Assembly (NCBI GenBank): GCA_026874595.1
Contig: CM049316.1
Span: forward strand, 3,920,339 to 3,984,338
DNA from: Sipunculus nudus
Lineage: Eukaryota > Annelida > Sipuncula > Golfingiida > Sipunculidae
Length of the DNA: 64,000 nucleotides
Direction: 5' to 3'
Of this stretch, positions 23,681 through 34,260 are shown in pieces (within the stretch, counting starts at the first letter, position 1; each line of letters begins with the position of its first letter). The position numbers and the translations under genes were made by a program. The notes under the pieces were generated by a model. That model searched no databases, was not told the DNA's origin, and saw only the letters and a program-made list of their open reading frames with translations.

Positions 23681-24767
23681 TCGTATTTATTCCAGTTTGG
23701 CGATCCCTCTTATTTCTTGACCCAAAAAAATATTTTGAAAGCATAATTTCTAAAATGACTCTAATTTCTCGACTGCCGACGATGTTTTCTGTCGACGATG
23801 ATAAGGTGAAATGCCTCCGTCTCTCACGGGCACAGCAGTTTGCATCTGACTAGATTCTTATTACACTGGGAATCCACATCAAACTTGCTTCCAATAAAAT
23901 TTATGAAGATACAAAGATGCGTTTTTCATAATATATAAACATGATAAAGCGTTCAAGAACCAAATGGGTGTCCGTGACGAAGCAAACTCGTGTTCCATTC
24001 CTGGTACGCACGTGCCTCGTATGCTATTCACGTGGGATCTTCAGCAATAATATTTACAAAATACTGCAAGGCACGCGTGGCGGAACAACTGAGAAACAGG
24101 TGGAACCGTCATCTTAGTTAAGTTTAACCGACCCCGGTTAGTTTTTGGATGGGTGACCGCGCGTACCAAACGGGGCCCGATCGATGGCACGCTAGCTAGG
24201 ACCGTTTCCGGTCGTATATATTTTAACGCGCCTTTACTTTCCTATATTTATTACGTATTATGCAAATAAAAGTTATCTGATAATAGGCAGTTATTTTTTA
24301 TAAAGTCTTCTTCCAACTTGATGCAGCTGCTTGTCCCTTTTCGGCCCGCCGATATCGCCGCCTGGCGGGTTAACTTGAAACAACTGATGGTTACATGAGC
24401 TGCCGTCTATGTCAAGTGATCGTATCTATACGCGAAGTAGTGATTATTTTGTAAAGTGATTGAGCTCAGTTTGATTAATCATTTGTGGACTGCGTATAAT
24501 TCATGTGACGGTTGGAATACCGTTTGTAGAAAATACTGTTAAGCTAACAAAACAAACTTATATACAACCAAATTATCACTCAATTCATATGACCGCTCGA
24601 GTGTCAGAGCGGCTCTGCGTCTCTACGGAAGGTTATCAAACCGTATGGCTCTAATATCTCGACCACCGCAAATTCTGCAAGAAGATAATTTTCAAATATC
24701 CTCCATTATCTCGACCTCTGAGAAAATTAATTATTTTTAAGTGGTCGCCAAATTAGAATAAATACGG
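23681..24767. mobile_element. 1.09-kb TIR element flanked by TA
   Basis: The left end reads TCGTATTTATTCCAGTTTGG and the right end, inverted, CCGTATTTATTCTAATTTGG. Both continue into GCGA(C/T)CC-type text. TA flanks both (23679-23680, 24768-24769). Subterminal 'tctcgac' motifs occur near both ends. No transposase frame, so it is a non-autonomous Tc1/mariner-pogo-type element. It encloses the 5S-like segment at 24114-24175. Confidence 0.7.
24114..24175 (+). pseudogene. 5S rRNA-like segment (pseudogene or SINE3-type head)
   Basis: The text 24136-24160 (GGTTAG..TTGGATGGGTGACCGC) matches the 3' half of animal 5S rRNA almost base for base. It includes the C box of the internal RNA polymerase III promoter (GGATGGGTGACCGC). 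The preceding 'agttaag' matches the A-box entry (AAGTTAAG). The first half of 5S is weak or missing and the last ~20 nt are altered, so it is not a functional rRNA gene. It could be a dispersed 5S pseudogene or the head of a 5S-derived SINE. Confidence 0.72.
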
Positions 24768-24904
24768 TAGCCCTATAGCTAAATGGCGTGTACACACTGT
24801 CCTGTATCCACCACCACTTGGTGCATGACCAGGCAAAGTATGCCCAGTCATGCAAATGTATGCACTCTCAAACCAACCAAGACAAAAGGAAGTGTTTTAG
24901 CCCC

Positions 24905-25675
24905 TTTTTTAAATGATTTTTATTACATTTAAGCTGTACAAGAAATATATAAAAAAATGAAAAAAATATACCAAGTTATGCAAGCATTACACTGTGCATG
25001 TACATATACAAAAGCATTACAACATATATAGATGAGATACTTGGGTATAACTGTGACACATGGTGTTACAATTTTCTAAATGATGATTTTAAAATGTTCA
25101 TGATCTGTACCATGGAGAACTCACTGTGATTGAGATAAAGCAATTACCTAAAGCTCAGTGACAGGATTTGCCTTATATTTTGTACAAATAAAAATAAGAT
25201 GACTGTAATTTTAATATTAATCACAATTTATGGAGATGTCTCTTCTATCTTCTCCATAAGTATGCTCTTTATAGGAGCCCATTTCTGTTCATACATTTTG
25301 ATCTTCCCTCTGTTTAAAGCTATAAACTTTTCAATTTGAAATATTTTTTCTATAAAATGTCAGATTCTCTGCTTTGTTGGTTTCTATTTATTAAATCTGC
25401 TGACATACAAGTACCATTTTATCATCAAAGATAAAGAATAAAACCATTGGTGTTCATAGCTTCCTAAAGGGTAGGCCATTATTTATTACACAACTCATCA
25501 AATCATTATATAGTACCTTTTATATCATGGATATTGCAAGCCTATCAAAATTCATTAAATTAGGTATCTTATAAATATAATCCCATTTTAGTCTTTTGAA
25601 AGCTTTTTCATAATCTACTGTCATAATGAAGGCTTTTAATTTTTATCGCATATATCAATTAAGGGTATGGTTTTT
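24905..25675 (-). pseudogene. L1/Tx1-like LINE remnant, 3' part (split)
   Basis: Minus-strand translation gives the RT block MTVDYEKAFKRLKWDYIY (about 25570-25625), SCVINNGLPFRKL (about 25470-25510), and farther on the ORF2 C-terminus KFIALNRGKIKMYEQKW (about 25270-25330). Sequence between these parts has been lost or mutated. The RT upstream half continues at 29340-29410 beyond an inserted 3.7-kb element. Many stops; inactive. It is related to, but clearly diverged from, the copy at 56.2-58.6 kb. Confidence 0.75.
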
Positions 25676-28600
25676 AGCTCAGCTGACTATAAGTCATCTC
25701 AGCTATAGTCGTAGTCCATTGTCCGTCTGTCTGTCAATCTGTCCTATCGTCTGTCCGTAGATGTGGCATGTTTTGAAACCATTAGACCTAGGAATCCAAA
25801 ATTTGGCATAATGTTAGATGTCTCCAAGATCTCCCACCAAGCCAAAAACTGGGTCTTTGCGACTTCGTTCCTTTTAAAAATTAAGGAAAAACCTCAAATG
25901 TTTATTAAAAACCTATTTCACACTTCAGGACTGCCTAATATCAAAACTTCTCATCTGTTTTTCCTCATATTTACCATAAATAATTCTCTATATAGTTCCT
26001 ATGTACACTCCAGAAACTAGGTCTGTATTATATAATTAAAAATAGTTAAAATAGTTATGGGCCCAAATATAATGCATTTTGTAAATAATCAGGAAAGAAA
26101 TTTGATCACTGAACACAAATCTTGTTAAAGCTAAGCACTTTTTTTCCAGTAATACAACTGTTATTAATCAAAAGTAATTGTATACCCAAAATTAGATCAA
26201 AATCTTTTAAATTTTTTAAAATATTAGCAAAAATAAAACATTGGTACCTTAGATTTTGTCCAGCTTTGACCATGGCACGTTTTTTTCCTGTAACTGCTGT
26301 GAATTTAATTTTCAAATCATGTTTTTGTTAGCATTTCAACTGTTAACACCAAAAATTTGAAACCAGTTGATCAAAAACTGTAGATTTTATTCAAGTTTTC
26401 AAGCACCATGTTACATATTGTTACATCAAGCTAGTGTTATGCAGTTTTCTAGAGCTCAGCTCCCCAGCTTCAGCTCTAAGTTCCTTAAATTTAGCATACA
26501 GTTAAATGTCTCCAAAATCCCCTACCATGCCAATAATTTGGTCACTAGGACTTAATTCCTTCGAGATATTAATGAAAAACTTCATTTTTCTATTTAAAAC
26601 CCATTCTTACACTTTAAGACTGCCTAATATCAAAACCACTGATCTGACTTTGATCATATATAATATACATATTTTTCTAAACATTTGCTATGCACATGCT
26701 AGAAATGGTGTCATTATTGCATATTTGTTTTAAGTTATGGGCTCAAACATAATGCACTTTTTAAACAAGTGGCCCATGGGCCATGACGCTCAGCTGAACT
26801 TGAAAATACAAAGAGGGTATTTTAAGATGTATTTGAAATTAACATAAAATTTTTAATTATTCTGAAGGCTACTTCTGAGCCCCATAGCTCGGAGAATATG
26901 GGTAACAGAGAGCTTTTTCAGGTTTCCATAGAGATATATTCATGAACCTCCTTTGATGTCAAGTTAGGAAATTCCAAGTCAAGCGGTTAGGAATTGTGCC
27001 ATGTTAACAGTTGACAGTTTCATTGCAGGTCTAAAAAACACCAAAAAAAAACAAACAAAAAATCATAAAAAATGGGAAAAAATACAGGTGGCACCACCAG
27101 TCTGCAGAAGATGATAGAACACCCCGTGATCAATGTTCATGCACATAATCATGGTGATCAATGCAGTAGTTATTCAGATACTTGAGCTTTTGTATCAACT
27201 TTTTTATTATTCTATTTTTATTATTATTACTTCACAGCCCCATAGCTCAAAGAATATTGGTAACAGAGACCTAATTTCTGGTTTCCAAGAAGAATATTCA
27301 TGGACCTTCCTAAATTTGAATTGAGAAGATTCCAGGTCCAGCGGTTATGATTTGTGCCCTGTTAACAGATGACAGTTTCATTGCAGGTCTGAAAAAAAAA
27401 GAAAAAAATTCTAAAAATTGGAAAAAATACAGGTGGCCCCACCAGTCTGCAGGAAGTGATGGAACATCCCATAATCAATATTCATGCAAAGATTCATGGT
27501 GATCAATGCAGTAGTTATTCAGATACTTGAGCTTTTGTATCAAATTTTGCATTATTCTGGGGGGGGGGGATACTTCGGAGCCCCATAGCTCGAAGGATAT
27601 GGGTAACAGAGACCTCATTTCAGGTTTAAGGAGATTTTTCATGGACCTCTCTTGATTTTAAGTAAGAAGATTCCAGGTACAGTGGTTATGATTTGTGCCT
27701 TGTTAAAGGACGGCCGGACAGAGGAAGGGCAAAGGGTGATCGCTATAGCTCAGATGACTTTCAGTCAGCTGAGCTAAAAATCAAGAAATATATTTTTTCC
27801 CTTAACAAGAGGATTGCTGAAGCTAGAGATTTTTTGTCAGGGATGTAACATTATTTAATCAAGATTCAATTGAATACCCAAAATTAGTTCTGAATTTTTC
27901 AAATTTTATAAGTTATTAGTATAGATATAAAATTAGTACCTTAAATTTTGCCCAACTTTGACCATGGCACGTTTGTTTCCCGAGAGCACTGTTGATATAT
28001 AATTTTCATATCATGCACACATAAGGATTTCATCTTTGTAGTTTAGAAAGCTGAAATAAATTGGCCAAAAATTGTAGCTTTTATTAATGTTTTTATGAGA
28101 CCATGTCAGACCCAGGCTCTTCCCAGCCCCTCTTCAGTCATCCGTATGTTGATCTTGTTGACCTTTCAGCAAATTATGCACGCTTGAGGTGAGGCATACA
28201 CTGGGGCAGCTAATGCCCAGCCACAGTTGATCCAGGTGTCCAACCAAACTCATCTAGTTGTTGTTTTGAAAAACAACATAACAATAAACAATAAATTAAT
28301 AATTTTTTATTGGTTTTTAATAACAAATTAAAGAAAAATTAATAGAAAAGAATTTGTTAGTTGATGAGTAAAAGGAAATTAACTTGCAGTTACTGATGAT
28401 GTAAGAATCTTGTATGGATGGATAGAATGTCAATGTCAATGTTATTCCAAATAACACCATGCATTCACTTATGGTATTTTTCAGTTCAATTTTAATGATA
28501 AAAAAAATAAATCATATTATTCATTACTAATCATTAGGGATCATATGAAGGAAATTTATGATAGACAAAGATGCAGTTGATAATATTAATCTAGATTCCT

Positions 28601-29339
28601 ACTGTTTCTAGTGTGTAGATTGATGTGAAAGTAGTCCAAAGTGAATATATTACATTTATTTTTTTAAATATAAATAAAAGCCATAAAACCAGGTACTTAT
28701 GATCATTATTTAAATTTGTGAATTTTGTATATTCTGGATTCTCAACATCATTGTTTTGCTAAAACTGAATAAATACTAGACATGGTGCTAATGCTTTGCA
28801 AATGTATTTGAATACAAATATGAATATGTACTGCATTAAAAAATTTTATTGCACAAGAATGGGAATTCAGGTAAAAATGAAAGTATTTGAATACCAGTGC
28901 AGATACTTTCAAAATGTATTCATGAATGCATTAATGAATATATTCTATAATATTATTTTAATAATCATTTCAGTTAAATTTTATTTAAAAAAATCATATG
29001 ATTTTCTTCTGATTTTTTAAAATAAAAATTATATTGGCACAATATTTGTTATTAAATTTTAACAAATAGTTAAACTCTTTTATTATATGTGCTGCTTATA
29101 AGTTATATTGCGAAGTCAAAATCTGTGTGACAATAGCACTCCATTTGTTAATAAAATAAATGAAATCAATCCTCTTCCCGGTCTCCAAAGGTACTATCAA
29201 AATCATACATAAGCCAAACACCAACAACTCATTATAAAGTGTAAATTCATTACCACACAAAACCAGCATGTGCCTCATTCCCAAATCATATTTTTTATCA
29301 TATATAACATCTGAGCGCTGTGCCTCATGGGTCCCTTGT
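25676..29339 (+). mobile_element. HINE-like element, family A, copy III, inserted in an L1-like LINE
   Basis: The 5' hairpin is at 25676 and GTCC/GTCTGTC repeats at 25720-25755. The 3' end (CATCTGAGCGCTGTG, then CATGGGTCCCTTGT) is at 29309-29339. Host codons on the minus strand read GENL before the insert and xxPLID after it, so the insertion point lies in a T/A-rich codon pair. A 3-bp 'gtt' overlap is the most that could be duplicated. Without the inverted nested element (26765-27775) its length is about 2.65 kb, matching copy II. The 3' segment 27830-29339 is collinear with 11940-13432. Confidence 0.82.
26765..27775 (-). mobile_element. Inverted HINE-like element, family A subtype, nested in copy III
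   Basis: Read on the minus strand it starts with the AGCTCAGCTGACTG hairpin (27775 downward), has core units like those at 8.3-10.3 kb, and ends with palindrome GGCCCATGGGCC and CCACTTGT at 26765. Flanks 'aatgcactttttaa' and 'atcaagaaatata' rejoin the text seen uninterrupted at 10530-10560. About three core units are present, with decayed GGTGGCGCCACC boxes (near 27087, 27432). Confidence 0.82.
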
Positions 29340-29460
29340 GTTAAATTTTCACCGATGTATCTCCCTTCAATAAAGCCAGTCTGGTCTTCATGTTTTAGCC
29401 CCTTATCCCTACACTTAATGATTATGCGAGCTCACTAGCTGAGTGTGATGGCCCACAGCT
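29340..29460 (-). pseudogene. L1/Tx1-like LINE remnant, 5' part (split)
   Basis: The minus strand reads …CRDKGLKHEDQTGFIEGRYI…ENL, the RT motif that precedes the VDYEKAF block. It joins in frame to the fragment ending at 25675 once copy III is removed. The boundary toward 29460 is approximate. Confidence 0.7.
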
Positions 29461-30740
29461 TCCTCGGTAATTTAGTATATTAGAGAACCCATACATTACT
29501 GAAATTTAATCTGATCGATATATGGATTTGCATTTGTTGAACAAAGTGTGAAAGTCAATATGTGATTCAGCTCACTGTTCAGATATTGGTATGAACGACA
29601 GTGAAGAGGGGGACTATTGTGCATATCACTGTCTTTAATTATGATGATACATGTGGTGACACTACAAAAAACACTAGAAAAATTAACATGTCATGATATG
29701 TCAGCAGATTCACTTTTTGACAGATTCAAGAATTTAAATTAGACATGTTTTCTGACACAGAAGTAATTCAATGAGGGAAAGTCAGGTAATATTGAGAGAG
29801 TTTGTACTTTGTAGTGTTAGACATGGCCAATGGGGTTCATGGTTATCAGCCACAATCGACAAATATTAATTAACACTGCCCTGTCATGTGAGTTTTACCT
29901 TTTATATTGTGGTAAATTGCTGAACCTACTTTCTACCAGCCAGGTGTGGTTATGTTATAAGTATCTGTTGTGACCTGGCTGTACTGCTCTTTTTGCCCTG
30001 CCTCCAAAACCCTTACATGTGGCAGACTTGTAGCTGTTACCCTAGAAAGGTCAGAGGTCGTCACTTCATTAAGTCACAGTCACTCTTACTTTGAGCAGTA
30101 CTTGGCTAGCTTATTATGTGAGTGACATTGGGTCTTTTTGCATGTGTATGGTGTCTGTGATTAAGACTGTATATCCTGTGTATAGACTGAACTATGACAA
30201 CTACTAACAACTGAGGTAAGATTTTCATGGAGAAAATTTGTTAATGTTTTTATAAGTCTAATATTCATAGAATTATAGTATTTTGCAGTTGCAGTCACAT
30301 GACCACAGAGATGGTTAAGGTAATTTATAGGGATGTGCACGGCCAAGCACATTACAAGATGAACCAATTCATGATACAACATTATATTCAAATCAGTTTT
30401 AGAATTTTCTGCCTTACATAAAAAAGCACCGTGAAATTTGAATCAAGATATTTCTGTCTGTCTGGCAGCTCCTAGCCAACACACAGTTGGTTACTCGATA
30501 CCAATTGAAGTTAATAGATAAAGTTCAGTCTTACTTTTTTAATTCATTGCAGTTTCTGTATGTCTGTTTTAATTTATCGCTATTTCTATATGTCTGTTAC
30601 CTGCAATAAGGTTTTGGAACAGATTTTGGAACTGGTAATATTGCATTTGGCAAATATTAGTGTGTTGATTTCCTGCATTGGTGCTTGCTTCTTGAAAGTT
30701 TGGATGTTTGTAACAGCCCTCGTAACATGGTTTATTTCTC
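29461..30740. other. Non-coding, probable 5' region or first intron of the aldo-keto reductase gene
   Basis: No repeat or frame with support. If the acceptors at 30751-31273 are used, an upstream non-coding exon should lie here or further left. I could not identify it. Confidence 0.4.
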
Positions 30741-31290
30741 TTTTTTTTCAGGTAGAGTGAGAGTCACCTTAGGTTTATGGTGGCCATTAGGGGCCCTGGA
30801 AGAGAGTTTGATGTTTGTTACAGCCCTGGATACATTGTATCTCTCTTTATTACAGGTAGAGTGAGAGTCACCTTGGGTTTATGGTGGCCATTAGGGGCCC
30901 TGGAAGAGAGTTTGATGTTTGTTACAGCCCTGGATACATTGTATCTCTCTTTATTACAGGTAGAGTGAGAGTCACCTTGGGTTTATGGTGGCCATTAGGG
31001 GCCCTGGAAGAGAGTTTGTTGTTTGTTACAGCCCTGGATACATTGTATCTCTCTTTATTACAGGTAGAGTGAGAGTCACCTTTGGCATATGATGGCCATT
31101 AGGGGCCCTGGGAAGGAGTTTGATGTTTGTTACGACCCTCTTACCATTGTATATCCCTCTTTATTACAGGTAGAGTGAGAGTTGCCTCAGGCTTATGATG
31201 GCCATTAGGGGCCCTGGGAGAGTTTGATGTTTGTGACAGCCCTGGATACATTGTATATCCCTCTTTATTACAGGTAGAGTGAGAGTTGCC
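30741..31290 (+). repeat. Tandem ~104-bp repeat containing a splice acceptor and start codon
   Basis: The core 'tttattacag|gtagagtgagag' recurs. Predicted exon starts after AG are at 30752, 30856, 30960, 31064, 31170 and 31274 (spacing 104, 104, 104, 106, 104). Each unit then has ATG-(ATG/GTG)-GC(C/T)-(A/G)TT-AGGGGC, the same text that opens the aldo-keto reductase ORF. Units 2-4 are almost identical, so the expansion is recent. The last unit diverges after AGGGGC into real coding sequence. CAG|GTAGAG also resembles a donor site, so each unit has a zero-length-exon look. The short frames in it (e.g. 30777-30968) are not genes. Confidence 0.9.
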
Positions 31291-31298
31291 TCAGGCTT

Positions 31299-32273
31299 AT
31301 GATGGCTGTTAGGGGCATCAAGCATGCCATCAGGTTAAACAGCGGTCACGTTATGCCAGTTTTGGGTCTGGGGACATTCCAGTTACTACCAGGGAAGGTG
31401 GAGGAAATGGTTGATGAGGCACTGAGTTTAGGCTACAACCATATAGACACAGCCTACAGCTACCAAAACGAGGCTGCGATAGGACAAGTGATTAAGGACC
31501 GCTGTGGGGCAGGCCACCTCAGACGCAAAGACGTGTTCTTAACTTCCAAAATTCCACCTGTGTTCCTAGGTAAATGTGATGTCAAGCCCTGTGCTGAGGA
31601 GATCTTGGAAAATCTTAAGACGCCATTTGTTGATATGCTGCTAATACATCATCCATATGGAGTAAAAAACTACGGGAATGGACGGCTAAAACCAGTCAAT
31701 GCTAAAGGAGAAGTAGAACTTGAACATCATGACTTGTTAGAGACGTGGACAGCCATGGAAGATTTGGTAAGGTCGGGACATACAAACTCCATCGGATTGT
31801 CAAATTTTAGTCCTTCCCAAATACAAAAGATCTGGAAAAATGCAGTAATCAAACCAGCAAATTTACAACTAGAGTGCCATGCGTATTTGCAGCAGAAGGA
31901 ATTGCGGAAGTTATGCAGGTCCTTACGGATTGTAACATCTGCATATGGACCACTAGGAGCACCGGATCGACCAGCTGATCGCAGACAGGAGGGGGAGCCT
32001 ATGTTGTTAAACGATCCCATCGTTCACTCAATAGCTAAATCCCGCAAACGAACCCCGGGACAAATCCTCCTCAAATATTTAGTCCAGCTTGGCATGGTTG
32101 TTTTGCCCAAAACTACAAAACCAGAAAGACTAAAAGAAAACATGGACATATTCTGTTGGTCATTGGATGGGTATGACCTAGAGAAGTTAGCTGCTCTTGA
32201 CCGAGACTACAAATATTTTAGGTTCCCTTGGGCAGCAAGGCATCCAGAATACTCGATGACAGAGCCTTTTTGA
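31299..32273 (+). CDS. Aldo-keto reductase
   Basis: A cytosolic NAD(P)H-dependent oxidoreductase that reduces aldehydes or ketones to alcohols; the substrate cannot be told from sequence. The 324-residue length is normal for the family. The N-terminal β-barrel starts at LNSGHVMPVLGLGTFQL. The catalytic tetrad is complete: Asp50 (HIDTAYSYQNE), Tyr55, Lys84 (FLTSKIP) and His117 (LLIHHP). SIGLSNFS and QLECHAYLQQ follow. The cofactor loop VLPKTTKPERLKEN has Thr where PKS is usual. The ORF has no intron, unusual for an animal gene of this family, and could reflect a retrocopy that gained a 5' UTR intron. I chose the first ATG of ATGATG at 31299, 25 nt after a predicted splice acceptor. Subfamily not assigned. 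Confidence 0.93.
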   Translation: MMAVRGIKHAIRLNSGHVMPVLGLGTFQLLPGKVEEMVDEALSLGYNHIDTAYSYQNEAAIGQVIKDRCGAGHLRRKDVFLTSKIPPVFLGKCDVKPCAEEILENLKTPFVDMLLIHHPYGVKNYGNGRLKPVNAKGEVELEHHDLLETWTAMEDLVRSGHTNSIGLSNFSPSQIQKIWKNAVIKPANLQLECHAYLQQKELRKLCRSLRIVTSAYGPLGAPDRPADRRQEGEPMLLNDPIVHSIAKSRKRTPGQILLKYLVQLGMVVLPKTTKPERLKENMDIFCWSLDGYDLEKLAALDRDYKYFRFPWAARHPEYSMTEPF

Positions 32274-32569
32274 TGGCAGATTTCACCATCCAAAGAGGGT
32301 AGGGCTGAAACGGGTAATATAAATGTTAAGATTCCACCAAACAACAAGATAAATACACTTGATAAATTTGCTGCTTGGAATTTATGAAGACAAACTTGGT
32401 ATTTATATCTTCTTGGAATTTATGAAGACAAACTAGGTATTTATATCCTGCGGGTATATATGTTGTAAGTAAGATGTCAGAGTCTGGCACAGCTTTACAA
32501 TCACCAAGGTGATCACTAACTTCTAGAGTGATAGTCCTTGATTCAGAGAACCCAAGCCATCTGGTGTTA

Positions 32570-32640
32570 AGCTCAGCTGACCGTAAGTGATCTGAGCTAG
32601 AGCGATGGTCCTTTGTCAATTGGCTGACTGTCTTACTTAA
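32570..32640 (+). mobile_element. Isolated 5' end of a family A HINE-like element
   Basis: AGCTCAGCTGACCGTAAGTG and return arm GATCTGAGCT form the family A 5' hairpin, followed by 'gatggtcctttgtc'. No core repeats or 3' end follow, so this is a truncated or decayed copy about 300 bp past the aldo-keto reductase stop codon. Confidence 0.65.
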
Positions 32641-33461
32641 GCCTAATGGTTTTTAATGAGTGGTGTTGATCTGGCAGATTGATTATGTGCACTCTTCGTG
32701 ATGCATATAAAATTATAAGGCATCATTTTCCAAATAAATGGAAGTATTATACACGTGTATAATCATTTATGCTTGAAGTGATGAAGACTCTTCAGTAATC
32801 TTGAAGAAGTAAATGATGGTACAGTTTGTGTACCGGTATTTAAAGCAGGTACTTGTAATGAAGGTGCTAGGTATTATTACTTGACCAATAGAAGGACTGT
32901 AGTATTGAAGGGAAGTGCCAGAAGTGATAATCTATGGCTGGCACTAAGCAGAGTTTATACTTTTTCTGTAAAGGATCTGGATTGGGCCATTATGTGGCAC
33001 GGCACTGCCATTGAGTAAAGTTTGAGATAGAATTAATGTAACACATTTAAACATATATTTATATTTCCTCAGGTGGAAACCAGTGCCATGCCTTTAAGAC
33101 AGTAAAATGGTGCGTCTGATTTATTGTGTGCACAGGTGTTTTATAATCACAGTAAGATTCATGTATGAATTGTTCAGGTGAAAATATGTTATTAAGAGTA
33201 AGTACAAAGTTGATGTCAAATCTGGTGAAATCTGTTTGTCACAGTGGTGCTGGCTGTTATATTTTAACAGTATGCCATTATTATGGCTGATATATATCCT
33301 TAACTGCACATACAAAGTGGTTTCTGTCTATAGACCAACATTAATACATTCAATAATTCTTGATGTAAATTTGATAAAACAGGGATCTGCTGCATGGATG
33401 GTCTGTAATGGTTATAAGAGGCAGCTGGTGATAATAATGTCAAATGTGCAGCTGTTTTAAT
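32641..33461. other. No gene recognised
   Basis: Non-coding; possibly 3' UTR or flank of the aldo-keto reductase. Short frames (33121-33315, 33236-33460) lack support. Confidence 0.4.
32733..32738 (+). promoter_or_regulatory. Candidate poly(A) signal for the aldo-keto reductase
   Basis: AATAAA lies about 460 nt after the stop codon and is the first clear hexamer downstream. Longer 3' UTRs are possible; another AATAAA lies near 39342. Confidence 0.35.
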
Positions 33462-34260
33462 CATTCACATAACACAGCTGCTTACCATTGGATCTGTTGT
33501 ACAGCTGGTTTAAACATTCACATAACACAGCTGCTGACCATTGGACCTGGTGTGCAGCTGGTTTTAACATTCACATAACATAGCTGCTGACCATAGGACC
33601 TGGTGTGCAGCTGGTTTAAACATTAACATTGCACAGCTGCTGACCGTAGGACCTGGTGGGCAGTTGGTTTAAACATTCACATTATACAGCTGCTGACCAT
33701 TGGACCTGGTGTGCAGCTGGTTTTAACATTCACATAACACAGCTCCTGACCATTGGACCTGATGTGCAACTGATTTTAACATTCACATAACACAGCCGTT
33801 GACCATAGGACCTGGTGTGCAACTGGTTTAAACATTCACATAACACAGCTGCTGACCATAGGACCTGGTGTGCAGCTGGTTTAAACATTCACATTATACA
33901 GCTGCTGACCATTGGACCTGGTGTGCAACTGGTTTTAACATTCACATTACACAGCTGCAGACCATATGACCTAGTGTGCAACTGGTTTAAACATTCAAAT
34001 AACACAGCTGCTGACCATAGAACCTGGTGTGCAGCTGGTTTAAACATTCACATTACACAGCTGTTGACCATAGGACCCGGTGTACAGCTTGTTAAAACAT
34101 TCACATTACACAGCTGTTGACCATAGGATTGGTGAACAGCTGGTTTAAACATTCACGTAACACAGCTGCTGACAACAGGACCTGGTGTACAGCTGGTTTA
34201 AACATTAACATTACACTGCTGCTGATCATAGGACCTGGTGTGCAGCTGGATTAAATATTT
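33462..34260 (+). repeat. 53-bp minisatellite, about 15 copies
   Basis: The box 'cattcacataacacagctgc' starts at 33462, 33515, 33568, 33621, 33674 and 33727, an exact 53-bp period that continues to about 34250 with growing divergence. Most units hold two CAGCTG E-box motifs (in 'cacagctgctgacc' and 'gtgcagctggtt'). Because 53 is not a multiple of three, the 101-codon frame at 33815-34120 is a 53-residue repeat translation and not a gene. Confidence 0.92.

Noticed and set aside
33815-34120. 101-codon open frame on the plus strand
   Set aside because: It is the three-phase translation of the 53-bp minisatellite (a 53-residue repeat) with no other protein feature.
33462-34260. Possible CRISPR array
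   Set aside because: Units are contiguous 53-bp repeats without unique spacers, in eukaryotic DNA. The same reasoning rejects 59424-59850 and 30741-31290.
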